The position numbers were made by a program, and so were the translations under genes. Positions 36,017 to 44,822 of a DNA stretch of 64,000 bases are shown here, piece after piece. The notes under the pieces were generated by a model. That model was not told the origin of the DNA. It made no database searches and was given only the letters and a program-made list of their open reading frames with translations. The stretch covers positions 186,001-250,000 of the forward strand of contig CAVQSV010000018.1 in NCBI GenBank assembly GCA_963716095.1, given 5' to 3'. How positions within the stretch are numbered: position 1 is the stretch's first letter; each line of letters begins with the position of its first letter. The DNA comes from Sva-07 sp963716095 (lineage in GTDB: Bacteria; Actinomycetota; Acidimicrobiia; Acidimicrobiales; Ilumatobacteraceae).

Positions 36017-36046
36017 GGTACCAGGATCGGTCTCTGATCCGATACC
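36017..36046. promoter_or_regulatory. Palindromic operator candidate for the XRE gene
   Basis: GGTACC-AGGATC and GATCC-GATACC arms form an imperfect 30-bp inverted repeat overlapping the -10 (TACCAT) of the XRE gene. Autoregulation by the HTH domain is inferred. Confidence 0.4.
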
Positions 36047-36058
36047 AACAGCTCGATC

Positions 36059-36119
36059 GATCACGCCTGGGGTCTGACCCCTGGCGTGATGACCCTGGCG
36101 TGATGACCCCTGGCGTGAT
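36059..36119. repeat. 33-bp palindromic element plus extra half-units, class C
   Basis: GATCACGCCTGGGGTC, one T, then GACCCCTGGCGTGATG make the 33-bp unit (36059-36091, two mismatches). Two further right half-units, each close to GACCCCTGGCGTGAT, run up to the ABC exporter stop codon at 36119-36121. It shares arms with the element inside nagA. Confidence 0.88.
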
Positions 36120-38086
36120 CAGGTGGTCTGGCCGGCGAACTGGGCGTTGTAGAGGCGCCAGTACGCGCCGCGGGCTTCGAGCAGCGAGTCGTGGTTGCCC
36201 TGCTCGCGATCTGCCCGTCCTCCATCACGAGGATCACGTCGGCGCCACGGATCGTCGACAGCCGGTGGGCGATCACGAAGCTGGTCCGGTTCTGGCGCAG
36301 CGCGTTCATCGCCTCCTGGATCAGCACCTCGGTTCGGGTGTCGACCGAACTGGTCGCCTCGTCGAGGATCAGGATCGACGGGTCGTCGAGGAACGCCCGG
36401 GCGATCGTCATCAGCTGCTTCTCGCCGGTGGAGATGTTGTCGCCCTCGTCGTTGATCATCGTGTCGTAGCCGTCGGGCAACGAGTGCACGAACCGGTCGA
36501 CGTAGGTCACCCGGGCCGCCTCGACGATCTGCTCGTCGGTGGCGTCGGGGTTGCCGTAGCGCAGGTTGTCGCGGATCGTGCCGCCGAACAGCCAGGTGTC
36601 CTGCAACACCATGCCGATCTCCGAGCGCAACTCGTTGCGCGGATAGCTGGCGATGTCGCGACCGTCGATCGTGATGCGCCCCGAGTCGAGGTCGTAGAAG
36701 CGCATGATCAAGTTGACGAGCGTGGTCTTGCCGGCACCGGTCGGGCCGACGATCGCCACGGTCTGGCCGGGTTCGGCCACCACGTCGAGTCCGGTGATCA
36801 GCGGCTTGTCGGGGTCGTAGGAGAAATGGACGTCCTCGAACGCGACACGACCCCGGAGCTTCGGCCGGATTCTCGGTGGGCGCCTGCTCGGCCGACTGCT
36901 CCTCGGCGTCGAGCAACTCGAGCACCCGTTCGAGCGAGGCGATGCCCGACTGGAACGTTGCGGCCATCGACGCCAGGTGCGTCAGCGGCTGGGAGAACTG
37001 GCGGGCGTACTGGATCATCGCCTGCATCCCGCCGATGCTCAGCGAGCCCGACGAGATCTGCAGGCCGCCGACCACGGCGATCAGGATGTACTGGACGTTG
37101 CCCATGAACAGGATCGCCGGCTGGATCAGGTTGGCCATGAACTGGGCGCTGAAGCTCGCCTCGTAGAGCTGATCGTTGTCGGTGCGGAACCGTTCTTCGG
37201 CCTCTCGTTGGCGACCGAAGCTCTTCACGATGGTGTGTCCGGTGAACACCTCTTCGGCCTGTGCATTGAGGTCACCGGTGTGGCGCCACTGCGCCATGAA
37301 CCGCGGGCGAGCCTTGCCGCCGATCAGCTTCATCAGGAACACCGACACCGGCACCGTCACCAAGGCGACGGCGGCGAGCAGCGGCGAAATCGTGAACATC
37401 ATGATCGCCACGCCGAGCAGGGTGAGCAACGAGGTGAGGATCTGGCTGATCGTCTGCTGGAGGCTCTGGCTGAGGTTGTCGATGTCGTTGGTGACCCGGC
37501 TGAGCAGGTCGCCGCGCGGCTGGCGGTCGATGTAGCTGAGCGGAAGGTGGTTGAGCTTGCGCTCGACCGCTTCGCGCAGCGCGAACATCGAGCGTTGCAC
37601 CACACCGGCGAGCACATAGGCCTGGGTGTAGGAGAAGATCCACGACGCCACATAGACGAGGCCGACGATGATCAGCTGGCGGTGCAGCGCGTCGAAGTCG
37701 ATGCCGTCGGGGCGTTGGAAACCCTCGACGATGATGTTGGTGGCCTCGCCGAGCAGCCGGGGACCGATCACCACGAGCACCACGCTGATGAACGTGGCGA
37801 CGAGCACGATCAGCAGCAGCGGACGCTCCTTGCCGAGGATCTGGCCGAGCCGCTTCATCGTCTCGCCGAAGTTCTCGCTGCGTTCGGCCGGCATGCCGAC
37901 GCCGCCGCCCGGCCCGAAGCTGGCGCGCCGCGCCTCGGTCCCGGCGGTCGCAAGGAGCTTGCGGTCGTCGTCGGTGTCGCCCTTCGCCGCCGGTTCCCCC
38001 TGCCCTGGGCTCGGGGAACCGGTAGGGCTCGGGGAACCGGTGTCGCCGTTGGTGGCGTTGGAGTCGTCGCTTCCGTTCGTGCTCAT
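36119..38086 (-). CDS. ABC exporter subunit with canonical ATPase motifs (two frame breaks)
   Basis: An exporter half-transporter of about 655 residues. A long Ser/Pro/Gly-rich N terminus containing a 33-bp palindrome is followed by a six-helix type I exporter membrane domain. The ATPase domain has Walker A 'VGPTGAGKTT', Q-loop 'MVLQDTWLF', signature 'ISTGEKQLMTIARAF', Walker B 'ILILDEATSSVD' and H-loop 'FVIAHRLSTI'. Frame breaks at about 36865 and 36208 put most of the ATPase in another frame; single micro-repeat losses explain both, and the original frame returns for the last 30 residues. It overlaps the partner gene by ATGA and has the catalytic Glu the partner lacks. Confidence 0.85.
   Translation of the reverse strand: MSTNGSDDSNATNGDTGSPSPTGSPSPGQGEPAAKGDTDDDRKLLATAGTEARRASFGPGGGVGMPAERSENFGETMKRLGQILGKERPLLLIVLVATFISVVLVVIGPRLLGEATNIIVEGFQRPDGIDFDALHRQLIIVGLVYVASWIFSYTQAYVLAGVVQRSMFALREAVERKLNHLPLSYIDRQPRGDLLSRVTNDIDNLSQSLQQTISQILTSLLTLLGVAIMMFTISPLLAAVALVTVPVSVFLMKLIGGKARPRFMAQWRHTGDLNAQAEEVFTGHTIVKSFGRQREAEERFRTDNDQLYEASFSAQFMANLIQPAILFMGNVQYILIAVVGGLQISSGSLSIGGMQAMIQYARQFSQPLTHLASMAATFQSGIASLERVLELLDAEEQSAEQAPTENPAEAPGSCRVRGRPFLLRPRQAADHRTRRGGRTRPDRGDRRPDRCRQDHARQLDHALLRPRLGAHHDRRSRHRQLSAQRVALGDRHGVAGHLAVRRHDPRQPALRQPRRHRRADRRGGPGDLRRPVRALVARRLRHDDQRRGRQHLHRREAADDDRPGVPRRPVDPDPRRGDQFGRHPNRGADPGGDERAAPEPDQLRDRPPAVDDPWRRRDPRDGGRADREQGNHDSLLEARGAYWRLYNAQFAGQTT
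37990..38040. repeat. Class B palindromic element inside the exporter gene
   Basis: CCGGTTCCCCCTGCCC, one T, then GGGCTCGGGGAACCGG form a 33-bp unit (37990-38022, two mismatches). An extra right half-unit follows (38024-38040). In the gene frame it encodes part of the low-complexity 'TGSPSPTGSPSPGQGEP' N terminus. Confidence 0.85.
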
Positions 38087-39820
38087 GCCACCGCTCCTTG
38101 GCCGATCTGCGATTCGACGATCTCGATGTAGGTCGGGCACGTCTCGAGGAGTTGCGGCATGTGTGCCGCGGCCGATGATCTCACCGTCTTCCAGCACCAG
38201 GATCTGGTCGGCGTCGACGATGGTCGACACCCGCTGAGCCACGATCAGCACGGCGGCGTCAGCGGTGTGCGGCTTCAACGCCGCTCGGAGTCGGGCGTCG
38301 GTGGCCAGGTCGAGCGCCGAGAACGAGTCGTCGAACACGTAGATCTCCGGCTTGACCACCAGGGCTCGGGCGATGCACAACCGTTGTCGCTGCCCGCCGG
38401 ACACGTTGGTGCCGCCCTGGGTGATCGGGCTCTCGACGCCGTCGGGCATCGCCTGCACGAAGCTGCTCGCCTGCGCCACCTCGAGCGCCTCCCACAGCTC
38501 ACCGTCGCTGGCATCGGGCCGACCGTATTTGAGATTCGACGCCACGGTGCCCGAGAACAGGAACGGCTTCTGCGGGACGTAGCCGACCTTGCTCCACAGC
38601 AGGTCGAGATCGAGTTCGCGGACGTCGACGCCGTCGACGAGGACCGTGCCCTCGGTGGCGTCGGCGAGGCGCGACACGAGGTTGACCAGCGTGGTCTTGC
38701 CGGAACCGGTACTGCCGATGATGGCGGTGGTGGTGCCCGCCTCGACCCGGAACGACAAGTCGGACAACACCGGTCGCTCGGCGCCGGGATAGGCGAACCC
38801 GACGTCGCGGAACTCGAGTGTGCCCCGCTCGGCGACCTCGGTGACCGGGTTGTCGGGCTGGCGAACGGTCGACTCGGTGTCGAGCACCTCGACCACACGT
38901 TCGGCCGCAACGGCGGCACGGGGGATCATCGACACCATGAACGTCACCATCACCACGGCGAACAGGATCTGGATGAGGTAGGTGAGGTACGCGACCATCG
39001 CGCCGATCTCCATCTCGCCGGCGCCGATCTGGTTGCCGCCGATCCAGATCACCGACACGCTCGAGATGTTGATGATCAACATCACCGTCGGGAACGTCGC
39101 CGCCATCAGCCGACCGGCGCGAAGCGCGGTCTGGGTGAGTTCATCGTTGGCCTGCGAGAAACGTGCGACCTCCTGTGGTTCGCGCACGAACGCTCGCACC
39201 ACCCGCATGCCGGTGATCTGCTCGCGCAACACCAGGTTGACCCGGTCGATGCGCAACTGCATCGCCTGGAACGACGGCACCATCCGGTAGACGATCGAAC
39301 CGAGCGAGATCACCGCAGCCGGAATCGCGACCAGGATGATCACCGACAGTCCGACGTCTTCACGCACGGCGAAGAAGATGCCGATGATCAGGTTGAGCGG
39401 CGCGGTGATCATCATCGTCACCGCCATCACGACGAGCATCTGGATCTGCTGCACGTCGTTGGTCGTCCGGGTGATCAGCGACGGTGCGCCGAACTGGCCG
39501 ACTTCGCGCGCCGAGAAACCCGTGACCGAGTGGAACAGGTCGCGCCGGATGTCACGGCCGAAGCCCATCGCAGCTTGTGATGCGTACCAGACTGCTGCGG
39601 CAGCGAACACGATCTGGATGATCGTGAACACCATCATCACCCCACCCATGGTGAGGATGTAGTCGTTGTCGCCCTGCAAGACGCCGTTGTCGATCAGCAG
39701 CGCGTTGATCGTCGGCAGCGTGAGCGCAGCGAAGGTCTGGATCGCCTGCAGCACGACCACGAGGGTGAGCAGCCGGCGATAGGGGCCGAGGTGGCTCTTG
39801 AGGAGTTGCCAGAGTTTCAT
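38083..39820 (-). CDS. ABC exporter subunit with degenerate ATPase site (frame interrupted near the 3' end)
   Basis: An ABC half-exporter of about 580 residues. Six membrane helices (residues about 15-300) precede an ATPase domain with Walker A 'IGSTGSGKTTLVN' and a normal signature 'VSGGQRQRLCIARAL'. Walker B reads 'IYVFDDSFSALD', with Asp where the catalytic Glu belongs, and the H-loop reads 'IVAQRVST', with Gln for His. This pairing with a canonical partner is characteristic of heterodimeric exporters (TM287/288 or BmrCD-like). A frame break at about 38156 affects only the last 25 residues. It is the second gene of a TetR-ABC-ABC operon, 10 nt after the TetR stop. Confidence 0.87.
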
Positions 39821-39830
39821 GCGGGTGCCT

Positions 39831-40422
39831 TCATGAGGGGGTCTGCTCGCTTCCGATTCCGTGGAGGACGAGGTCGACGATCTCTGCGGCCGTGGAGGCC
39901 TCCGCAGCGATCATCGGATGGGTCAGTGACATGGTGAGCGCTCGGAGCAGATCGAGCGGCCTCGACCGGCTCGGTGCGGATGCGATCGCGATGGGCGGCG
40001 AACAGCTCGGCGAGCGCTGGGCTGTCGGTCATCGGCCGCCGGACCTGGTCGTGACGCTTCGCGCTCACGTGCGACAGCAGCGTCCACACGTCGACGACGC
40101 GGCGTTGGATCAGCAGTGTTGCCTCGATCAGCTGCGCTTCGAACGGCTGCTCGGCGTCGATCGCGCGAAGTGCTGCCTCGAACTGCTCCTGGTCGAGCGC
40201 CGCGTCGAGGGTGGCGTCGAGCAGTTCGTCCTTGTCGGCGAAGACCCGGAAGATCGTGCCCTCGGCGATCCCGGCAGCCGCCGCGATCTGCTTGGAGGTG
40301 AGCGATTCGCCGAACTCGGCCAGCAGCGGGCGGACCGCTTCGATGATCGCCGCACGCCGCTGCTCAGGTGGCATCGCCGAGGCCCGCTTGGCGGGCACAG
40401 GCGTCGTGGCGGCAGTCGGCAT
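39831..40422 (-). CDS. TetR-family transcriptional regulator (frame interrupted near the 3' end)
   Basis: A regulator of about 197 residues. The N-terminal HTH is typical of TetR/AcrR: 'RAAIIEAVRPLLAEFGESL', then 'TSKQIAAAAGIAEGTIFRVF', then 'DKDELLDATLDAAL'. A ligand-binding helical domain follows. A frame break near 39953 (loss of one CG unit) hides the natural C terminus 'LVLHGIGSEQTPS', which ends at the TGA 39831-39833, 10 nt before the ABC gene. It probably represses the downstream exporter operon and itself through the 18-bp palindrome at 40439-40456; the inducer would be an exporter substrate. Confidence 0.87.
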
Positions 40423-40438
40423 GGCCGCAGACCCTAAC

Positions 40439-40456
40439 TGAGTGAGCGCTCACTCA
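40439..40456. promoter_or_regulatory. TetR operator: perfect 18-bp palindrome
   Basis: TGAGTGAGCGCTCACTCA is a perfect palindrome of the type bound by many TetR/AcrR regulators. It lies 16 nt before the TetR start and just upstream of TAGGGT, the likely -10, where it would block RNA polymerase. Confidence 0.75.
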
Positions 40457-40484
40457 CATGCATCGGGCGCGACCGATCCGTCGG

Positions 40485-40526
40485 GCGATGAGCGAACGCA
40501 CCGGATACGGCCACTTCGCTCATCGC
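40485..40526. repeat. 42-bp palindromic element, class D
   Basis: A 12-bp stem GCGATGAGCGAA/TTCGCTCATCGC surrounds an 18-nt loop containing ACCGGATACGG. It is the first of two copies spaced 61 nt apart. Confidence 0.85.
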
Positions 40527-40545
40527 CTCCTGGTCGACAGCGCGA

Positions 40546-40587
40546 GCGATGAGCGAGCGGACCGGATACGGCCACTTCGCTCATCGC
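40546..40587. repeat. 42-bp palindromic element, class D
   Basis: The second copy, with the same loop core ACCGGATACGGCCAC and one stem mismatch relative to the first. Together with 40485-40526 it fills the gap between the TetR promoter and the SGNH hydrolase stop. Confidence 0.85.
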
Positions 40588-40611
40588 TGTGCGATGGAAG
40601 CGAGGGCGGGG

Positions 40612-41631
40612 TCAGCGGGTGGGGCGAAGCGACGACGGGATGGACGAGTCGAGGGCCTCGAGGTACGCGTCGTAGCCCTTGCTGCTCGGATGGAAGGAGG
40701 CGGTCGAGACGTTGAGCGGGCCGTCGGTCCAGTGCTCACGCACGGTGCCGTCGGCGAGTTGGCTGCGCCGGAGCGAGTCGCCGAACACGGCGTCGTTCAC
40801 GTACCGGTCGCGTTGCCAGAAACGGCACGCGCCGTGGTTGTCGAACTCGTCGACGACGTTGACGTAGCTGATGTCGGCTCGAGTCGAGTTGCGAGCACGG
40901 GTCGTCGCCAGGAAGACCTGGCGGTTGAGCAGATCGACCTGCTCGTCGATCCAGTCGGCCTCGTCGCCGCTGATGCCGGTGACGCCGTCGCAGCGGCCGT
41001 TGCCCTGCATCAGCCGGGGGTAGGCGAGGACGCGCACCGAGATGCCGGGAAACTCCTCGCCGATCGCCGCATACGTCTCGATCAGGTCGTCACGGAGGTC
41101 GTCGAGGTTCGCCATCTGGTTCTTCGACGACTGGTGGCAACGCGCCGAGGTGATGCAACGAACCAACGCGTCGGGCCAGTTCTCGTCGCGGACGGTACGG
41201 AGGTCGTTGCCACCGATCGTGATCGACACCAGCGTTCCGACGCCATCGCCGGGAATGTCGGCGGCGCGCACCTGGGCGGGGATCTCGCGGATCACGGCTC
41301 CTGCGCATGCGATGAACACCGACTCGGCGCCCAGTCGTTCGGCCAGGCGAGGACCCGGCGTCTCGTCGAGCTCACGTTGGCAGGCGCTCGAGCCGAGCCG
41401 CGTCGAACGATCGAACGAATGCGCCTCAGGGCCATGGTCGTCGTAGGACGAGGCGTCACGGTGGATGCCGCTGCCCGAGCTGTACGAATCGCCGAGCGTG
41501 ACGACTCGCTCGATGCGGCTGAGCGCTGCTGCAGGTGTCGCCTCGGGGCGAGCCGACACCGAGTTGCCGACAGCGACCACGCCGATCGTCGCTGTCGCAG
41601 CAGCAAGCAGGGTGATCCAGGTACGACGCAC
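40612..41631 (-). CDS. Secreted SGNH/GDSL hydrolase
   Basis: A 339-residue exported esterase or lipase-like protein. With the start at GTG 41631 it has a signal peptide 'MRRTWITLLAAATATIGVVA' with probable cleavage after VSA. Block I is 'VVTLGDSYSSGSGIHRD' with the nucleophile Ser, block III is 'VSITIGGNDLRTVRD', and the catalytic His is in 'STASFHPSSKGYDAY'. Several cysteines outside suggest disulfides, as in the Streptomyces scabies esterase group. The longer ATG 41715 start would overlap the thioesterase stop and lacks a signal peptide at its N terminus. Substrate unknown. Confidence 0.85.
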   Translation of the reverse strand: MRRTWITLLAAATATIGVVAVGNSVSARPEATPAAALSRIERVVTLGDSYSSGSGIHRDASSYDDHGPEAHSFDRSTRLGSSACQRELDETPGPRLAERLGAESVFIACAGAVIREIPAQVRAADIPGDGVGTLVSITIGGNDLRTVRDENWPDALVRCITSARCHQSSKNQMANLDDLRDDLIETYAAIGEEFPGISVRVLAYPRLMQGNGRCDGVTGISGDEADWIDEQVDLLNRQVFLATTRARNSTRADISYVNVVDEFDNHGACRFWQRDRYVNDAVFGDSLRRSQLADGTVREHWTDGPLNVSTASFHPSSKGYDAYLEALDSSIPSSLRPTR

Positions 41632-41707
41632 GGCACTCGAGGTTACGAGCTGCCGCAGCACAGGATGACGCGCCCGACCGACGTCACCTCGACTCGTCGA
41701 TGGGGCC

Positions 41708-42530
41708 TCAGCCATCTCGACGGCGGCGCACCAGCACTTCCTGAGCGATCGTTGCCACCTGGAGCCCGTCGTGGCGGATGACGTCGCCGGTCACCAACCC
41801 ACGTCCCCGGTTGACCCCGTGCGATCGGGTGGCGAACCAATGCCACTGCGACGGGTCGGTCGGCCGCTCGAACCACACCGAGTGGTCGAGGCTGGCCCCC
41901 TGGAACAGCTTGCGATCACCGGTGTCACCGGCGAAGTCGGGATGTGCGGACCGGGCGGCACGCGACGGCGCAGCGTCGGACATGAACGCCAACGCGCACT
42001 GGTGGTCGGCGGGATCCTCACCCATCTCGGCATCGAGGCGGATCCAGTAGCCCATCGTGCCGTCGTCGAGGAACGTCGCCTTGCGCATCAACAGCCCGGC
42101 CCACGAATGGTCGGGCAGGGTGGGATCGTCCGGGCTGGGCAGATCGGGCGGCAGGACAGCGACGGGCACGTCGGCCTGGTCTCTCGAGCACGTGGAACGA
42201 CACCGACAGGTTGAGGATCGCTCCAGCCGATTGGCGTGCGACCACTTGGCGAGTGCTGAACGAACGGCCGTCGCGAAGGCGTTCGACCTCGTAGCGGATC
42301 GGTTCCTCCGTCGCGCCGGGCCGAATGAAGTACGAGTGCAGCGAGTGGGCCGCCCGGTCGGCGTCGACGGTGCGTGCAGCAGCCCGGAGTGCCTGGGCAA
42401 CGACCTGGCCACCGAAGAGCCGACCGCCCCATGGGTAGCGGGCAGCGATGCCGACGTAGGTGTCGGGTCCGTGCGGCTCCAACTGCAGGAGCTCGGAGAA
42501 CTCGATGTCGTGGATCTTCCGGGTCGGCAT
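41708..42530 (-). CDS. Acyl-CoA thioesterase II, TesB-like (frame interrupted)
   Basis: A double-hotdog thioesterase of about 274 residues that hydrolyses acyl-CoA. The first hotdog has 'YPWGGRLFGGQVVAQALRAA' and 'HSLHSYFIRPG', both typical of TesB. The second has 'ASLDHSVWFERP' with the conserved Asp, followed by a C-terminal 'GVNRGRGLVTGDV' strand. A frame break near 42181-42188 separates the two; restoring one GA unit in the GAGA run rejoins them as 'HVLERDQADV'. CACACT lies 6 nt before ATG 42530. No CoA-metabolic neighbour is adjacent, so its pathway is unclear. Confidence 0.86.
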
Positions 42531-42562
42531 CGCCCCAGTGTGCCAGCGGATCACACCAGGGA

Positions 42563-43246
42563 TCAGAACCCGGTCGTAGCGGCCCCGGTGGTCCGCCCGA
42601 CCGAGACGAGGTCGTTCAGCCCGAGCACGTCGAGCACGACGATCTGTCCGCGACCGGTGCGCACGAAGCCTGCCCGCCGAAACCGTGCGAGTGCTCGCGC
42701 CGTCGACTCGCGCGTGGCCCCGATCCAACCGGCGAGATCGGTCTGGGTGAGCGGGAGCTCATAGGTGTCGGCTTCGCCGCTGTGGCGCATCATCAGCGAG
42801 GCGAGCTCGACCAGCATCCGGCCCGTGCGGACCGTTGCGCTGCAGGAGTCCCGAATGACCAGCCGATCGTTCGCTCGCCGCAACTCGGCGCTCAGGCTCT
42901 GGCACACCGCAACGGAGAGGTGCGGTGCACCGAGCAGCAGGTCCAGGTAGCGGTCGGCCGGGAGCGTTGCGACGACGGTGCGGTCGATCGCCGCCGCGCT
43001 CGCCGAACGCGGCCGCCCATCGAGGGCCGACAGCTCGCCGAATTCGTCTCCCGGCGCCTTGATGCCGACGAGCAGTTCACGACCCGAGGGAGTCGTGAGG
43101 AAGATTCGGATACGCCCCTCGACGCAGACGTACGCGCTGTGTGAGCGCTCTCCTTCGACGAACAGGAGGTCGCCGGCGGCGTAGGCGCGCCGCGTGCCGA
43201 GCTCGGTGATCGCGTCCGCAATGGTCGCGTGCTCGACAGCGTTCAT
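42563..43246 (-). CDS. Crp/Fnr-family transcriptional regulator
   Basis: A 227-residue regulator. The N-terminal cyclic-nucleotide-binding beta-roll runs from 'YAAGDLLFVEGERSHSAYVC' to 'LLVGIKAPGDEFGELSALDG', with the phosphate-binding 'FGELSALDGRPRSASA' cassette. A long dimerisation helix leads to the HTH_CRP domain: 'ELPLTQTDLAGWIGATRES' and 'TARALARFRRAGFV'. No N-terminal Fe-S cysteine cluster is seen, so Crp-like ligand sensing is likelier than Fnr-type oxygen sensing. AGGAGGGG precedes ATG 43246. It is divergent from the gene at 43378, and a CRP-like site lies in the gap. Confidence 0.9.
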   Translation of the reverse strand: MNAVEHATIADAITELGTRRAYAAGDLLFVEGERSHSAYVCVEGRIRIFLTTPSGRELLVGIKAPGDEFGELSALDGRPRSASAAAIDRTVVATLPADRYLDLLLGAPHLSVAVCQSLSAELRRANDRLVIRDSCSATVRTGRMLVELASLMMRHSGEADTYELPLTQTDLAGWIGATRESTARALARFRRAGFVRTGRGQIVVLDVLGLNDLVSVGRTTGAATTGF

Positions 43247-43297
43247 GGCCCCTCCTGACCGCACGGCCGATCGATCACATCTGGATGATCGGGCTTG

Positions 43298-43313
43298 TGT
43301 GATCCAGGTCATA
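43298..43313. promoter_or_regulatory. CRP/FNR-like binding site
   Basis: TGTGATCCAGGTCATA approximates TGTGA-N6-TCACA. A further GATCACA 20 nt to the left pairs with TGTGATC. The site lies between the divergent Crp-family gene and the 43378 gene, so both could be controlled from it. Confidence 0.45.
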
Positions 43314-43377
43314 GACGGTACCGCAGATCCGGCGCATGGTGGAACGGTCAACTCAACAGTCACAACGGGAGATCACC

Positions 43378-44004
43378 ATGTACATCTTCAGCCGCTCCAT
43401 CATCGCCGCGCTCGGTCGCCAGTTCGATGCGGTGCCCGCCGCCGTCGGCGTCGCCGAGATGGTGACGAAACTGACCGGCAAGGACGTCAACGTCTTCGTC
43501 GGTCGCTTCGGTGCACCCCAGGGCAGCGTGATGTGGAGCACTCGGACCGAGTCGATGGTCGAGCTCCAGCAGGTCACCGACAAGCTGATGGCTGATGCCG
43601 GCTACCTCGAGATGCTCGAGTCGATGAACGGACTCTTCATGACACCGGCCGAAGACCGACTCGGCCGGGTCCTCACCGGACCGACCGACGCGCCCTCCTC
43701 GAAGTACTACGGCGTCACCCGAGCGGCCATGCTCAACGGCAAGCAGGCCGATGCGATCGCGTTCGGGATCAAGACCGCTGAGTACATCGGCAAGTCCCTC
43801 GGCACGCAGTCGGCGTTCACCAAGTCGGGCTACGGAGGGTTCAACGACGTCACCTGGCTCGTGGGTTTCGACAGCGAGGCCGACGTGGATGCCTTCGACG
43901 ATTGGCAGATGTCGGACAGCGGCTACCACGAGATCATGGTCGATGCCGGCGACCTGTTCGTGGAGAACAGCGGCCACACCAGCCTGATCGAGAAGATCGC
44001 CTGA
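43378..44004 (+). CDS. Duplicated ferredoxin-like-barrel protein of unknown function
   Basis: A 208-residue cytosolic protein not matched to a named family. It appears to contain two related halves. The first has 'VNVFVGRFGAPQGSVMWSTR' and 'LMADAGYLEMLESMNGLF'. The second has 'YGGFNDVTWLVGFDSEADV' and 'DSGYHEIMVDAGDLF'. The strand-helix-strand pattern and the repeated '(S/A)GY-x-E-(I/M)' plus 'LF' suggest tandem dimeric alpha/beta-barrel (ABM-like) domains. ATG 43378 has CGGGAG upstream. The divergent Crp-type regulator and the CRP-like site suggest regulated expression. A strong hairpin follows the stop. Confidence 0.65.
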   Translation: MYIFSRSIIAALGRQFDAVPAAVGVAEMVTKLTGKDVNVFVGRFGAPQGSVMWSTRTESMVELQQVTDKLMADAGYLEMLESMNGLFMTPAEDRLGRVLTGPTDAPSSKYYGVTRAAMLNGKQADAIAFGIKTAEYIGKSLGTQSAFTKSGYGGFNDVTWLVGFDSEADVDAFDDWQMSDSGYHEIMVDAGDLFVENSGHTSLIEKIA

Positions 44005-44010
44005 TCCCAC

Positions 44011-44042
44011 CTCCTGACCGGCTTGACGAAACCGGTCAGGAG
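44011..44042 (+). terminator. Rho-independent-like hairpin
   Basis: An 11-bp perfect stem CTCCTGACCGG/CCGGTCAGGAG with a 10-nt loop starts 6 nt after the stop at 44004. There is no U-tract, as is common in high-GC actinobacteria. Confidence 0.65.
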
Positions 44043-44088
44043 CGTGGCCTTCGTCGCTTCGGCCGACACCGCGGGCGATACTGGAGGC

Positions 44089-44700
44089 ATGCAGACCGTC
44101 GAGGTGTATGCCGACATCACTTGCCCGTTCACCCACGTGGGACTCAAGCGGGTGGTGCAGCACGTCGACGACATGTCGGAGCCGGCCGAGGTGATCGTTC
44201 GGGCGTGGCCGCTGGAGTGGGTCAATGGCTCGCCGCTCGACGTCGACGCCGTACTCGTGAAGGCCGCCGCGCTCGGCGAGCAGCTCGGCATCGACGACTT
44301 CTCGGGCCTGCGAGCCGACGCATGGCCGACGTCCACGATCCCGGCGCTCAACCTCGCCGCGAGCGCGTACGAACGTGACGCTGCGACCGGGCTGGCGGTG
44401 AGCCTCGACCTGCGCGCCGCCCTGTTCGAGCGTGGCGCGAACGTCGGCGATGCCGACGTGCTGGCCCACATCGCCGAAGCGCACGATCTGCCCGCGCCCG
44501 AGATCGAGACAAGCCCCGCGGTCCAGGCCGACTACGACGGCGGTCTCGCCCGAGGCGTGAAGGGGTCACCGCACTTCTTCGTGGCATCCGACGACTTCTT
44601 CTGCCCTGCACTCGACCTCGGCCACGACGCCGACGGGCACCTCATCGCGCGATTCGACGCCGACATGCTCGCCGACTTCTTCGCCCGCATCGACACCTGA
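44089..44700 (+). CDS. DsbA-family thioredoxin-fold protein (FrnE/2-hydroxychromene isomerase-like)
   Basis: A 203-residue DsbA-like protein. The active-site position reads 'VYADITCPFTHVGLKRV', with a single cysteine (CPFT) rather than CxxC, so it is unlikely to be a classical dithiol oxidase. 'RAWPLEWVNG' and the cis-Pro loop 'GVKGSPHFFVAS' are typical of the FrnE/HCCA-isomerase branch, which uses low-molecular-weight thiols. A helical insertion domain lies between. There is no signal peptide, so it is cytosolic. GATACT lies 6 nt before ATG 44089. Substrate unknown. Confidence 0.83.
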   Translation: MQTVEVYADITCPFTHVGLKRVVQHVDDMSEPAEVIVRAWPLEWVNGSPLDVDAVLVKAAALGEQLGIDDFSGLRADAWPTSTIPALNLAASAYERDAATGLAVSLDLRAALFERGANVGDADVLAHIAEAHDLPAPEIETSPAVQADYDGGLARGVKGSPHFFVASDDFFCPALDLGHDADGHLIARFDADMLADFFARIDT

Positions 44701-44822
44701 TCAACCGCAAACCCAGCCGCTCGACGTGGTCTCAGCGTGTCGCTCATCGACTGACGGAGACGTCGACCGGGCGGCACGGACCCGATGAGTAGTCTCCGTC
44801 GAACAACGAGCATCGGGGGGCC

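Noticed and set aside
40485..40587. Regularly spaced repeats considered as a CRISPR array
   Set aside because: Only two copies, each itself a palindrome, with a 19-nt gap and no cas genes.
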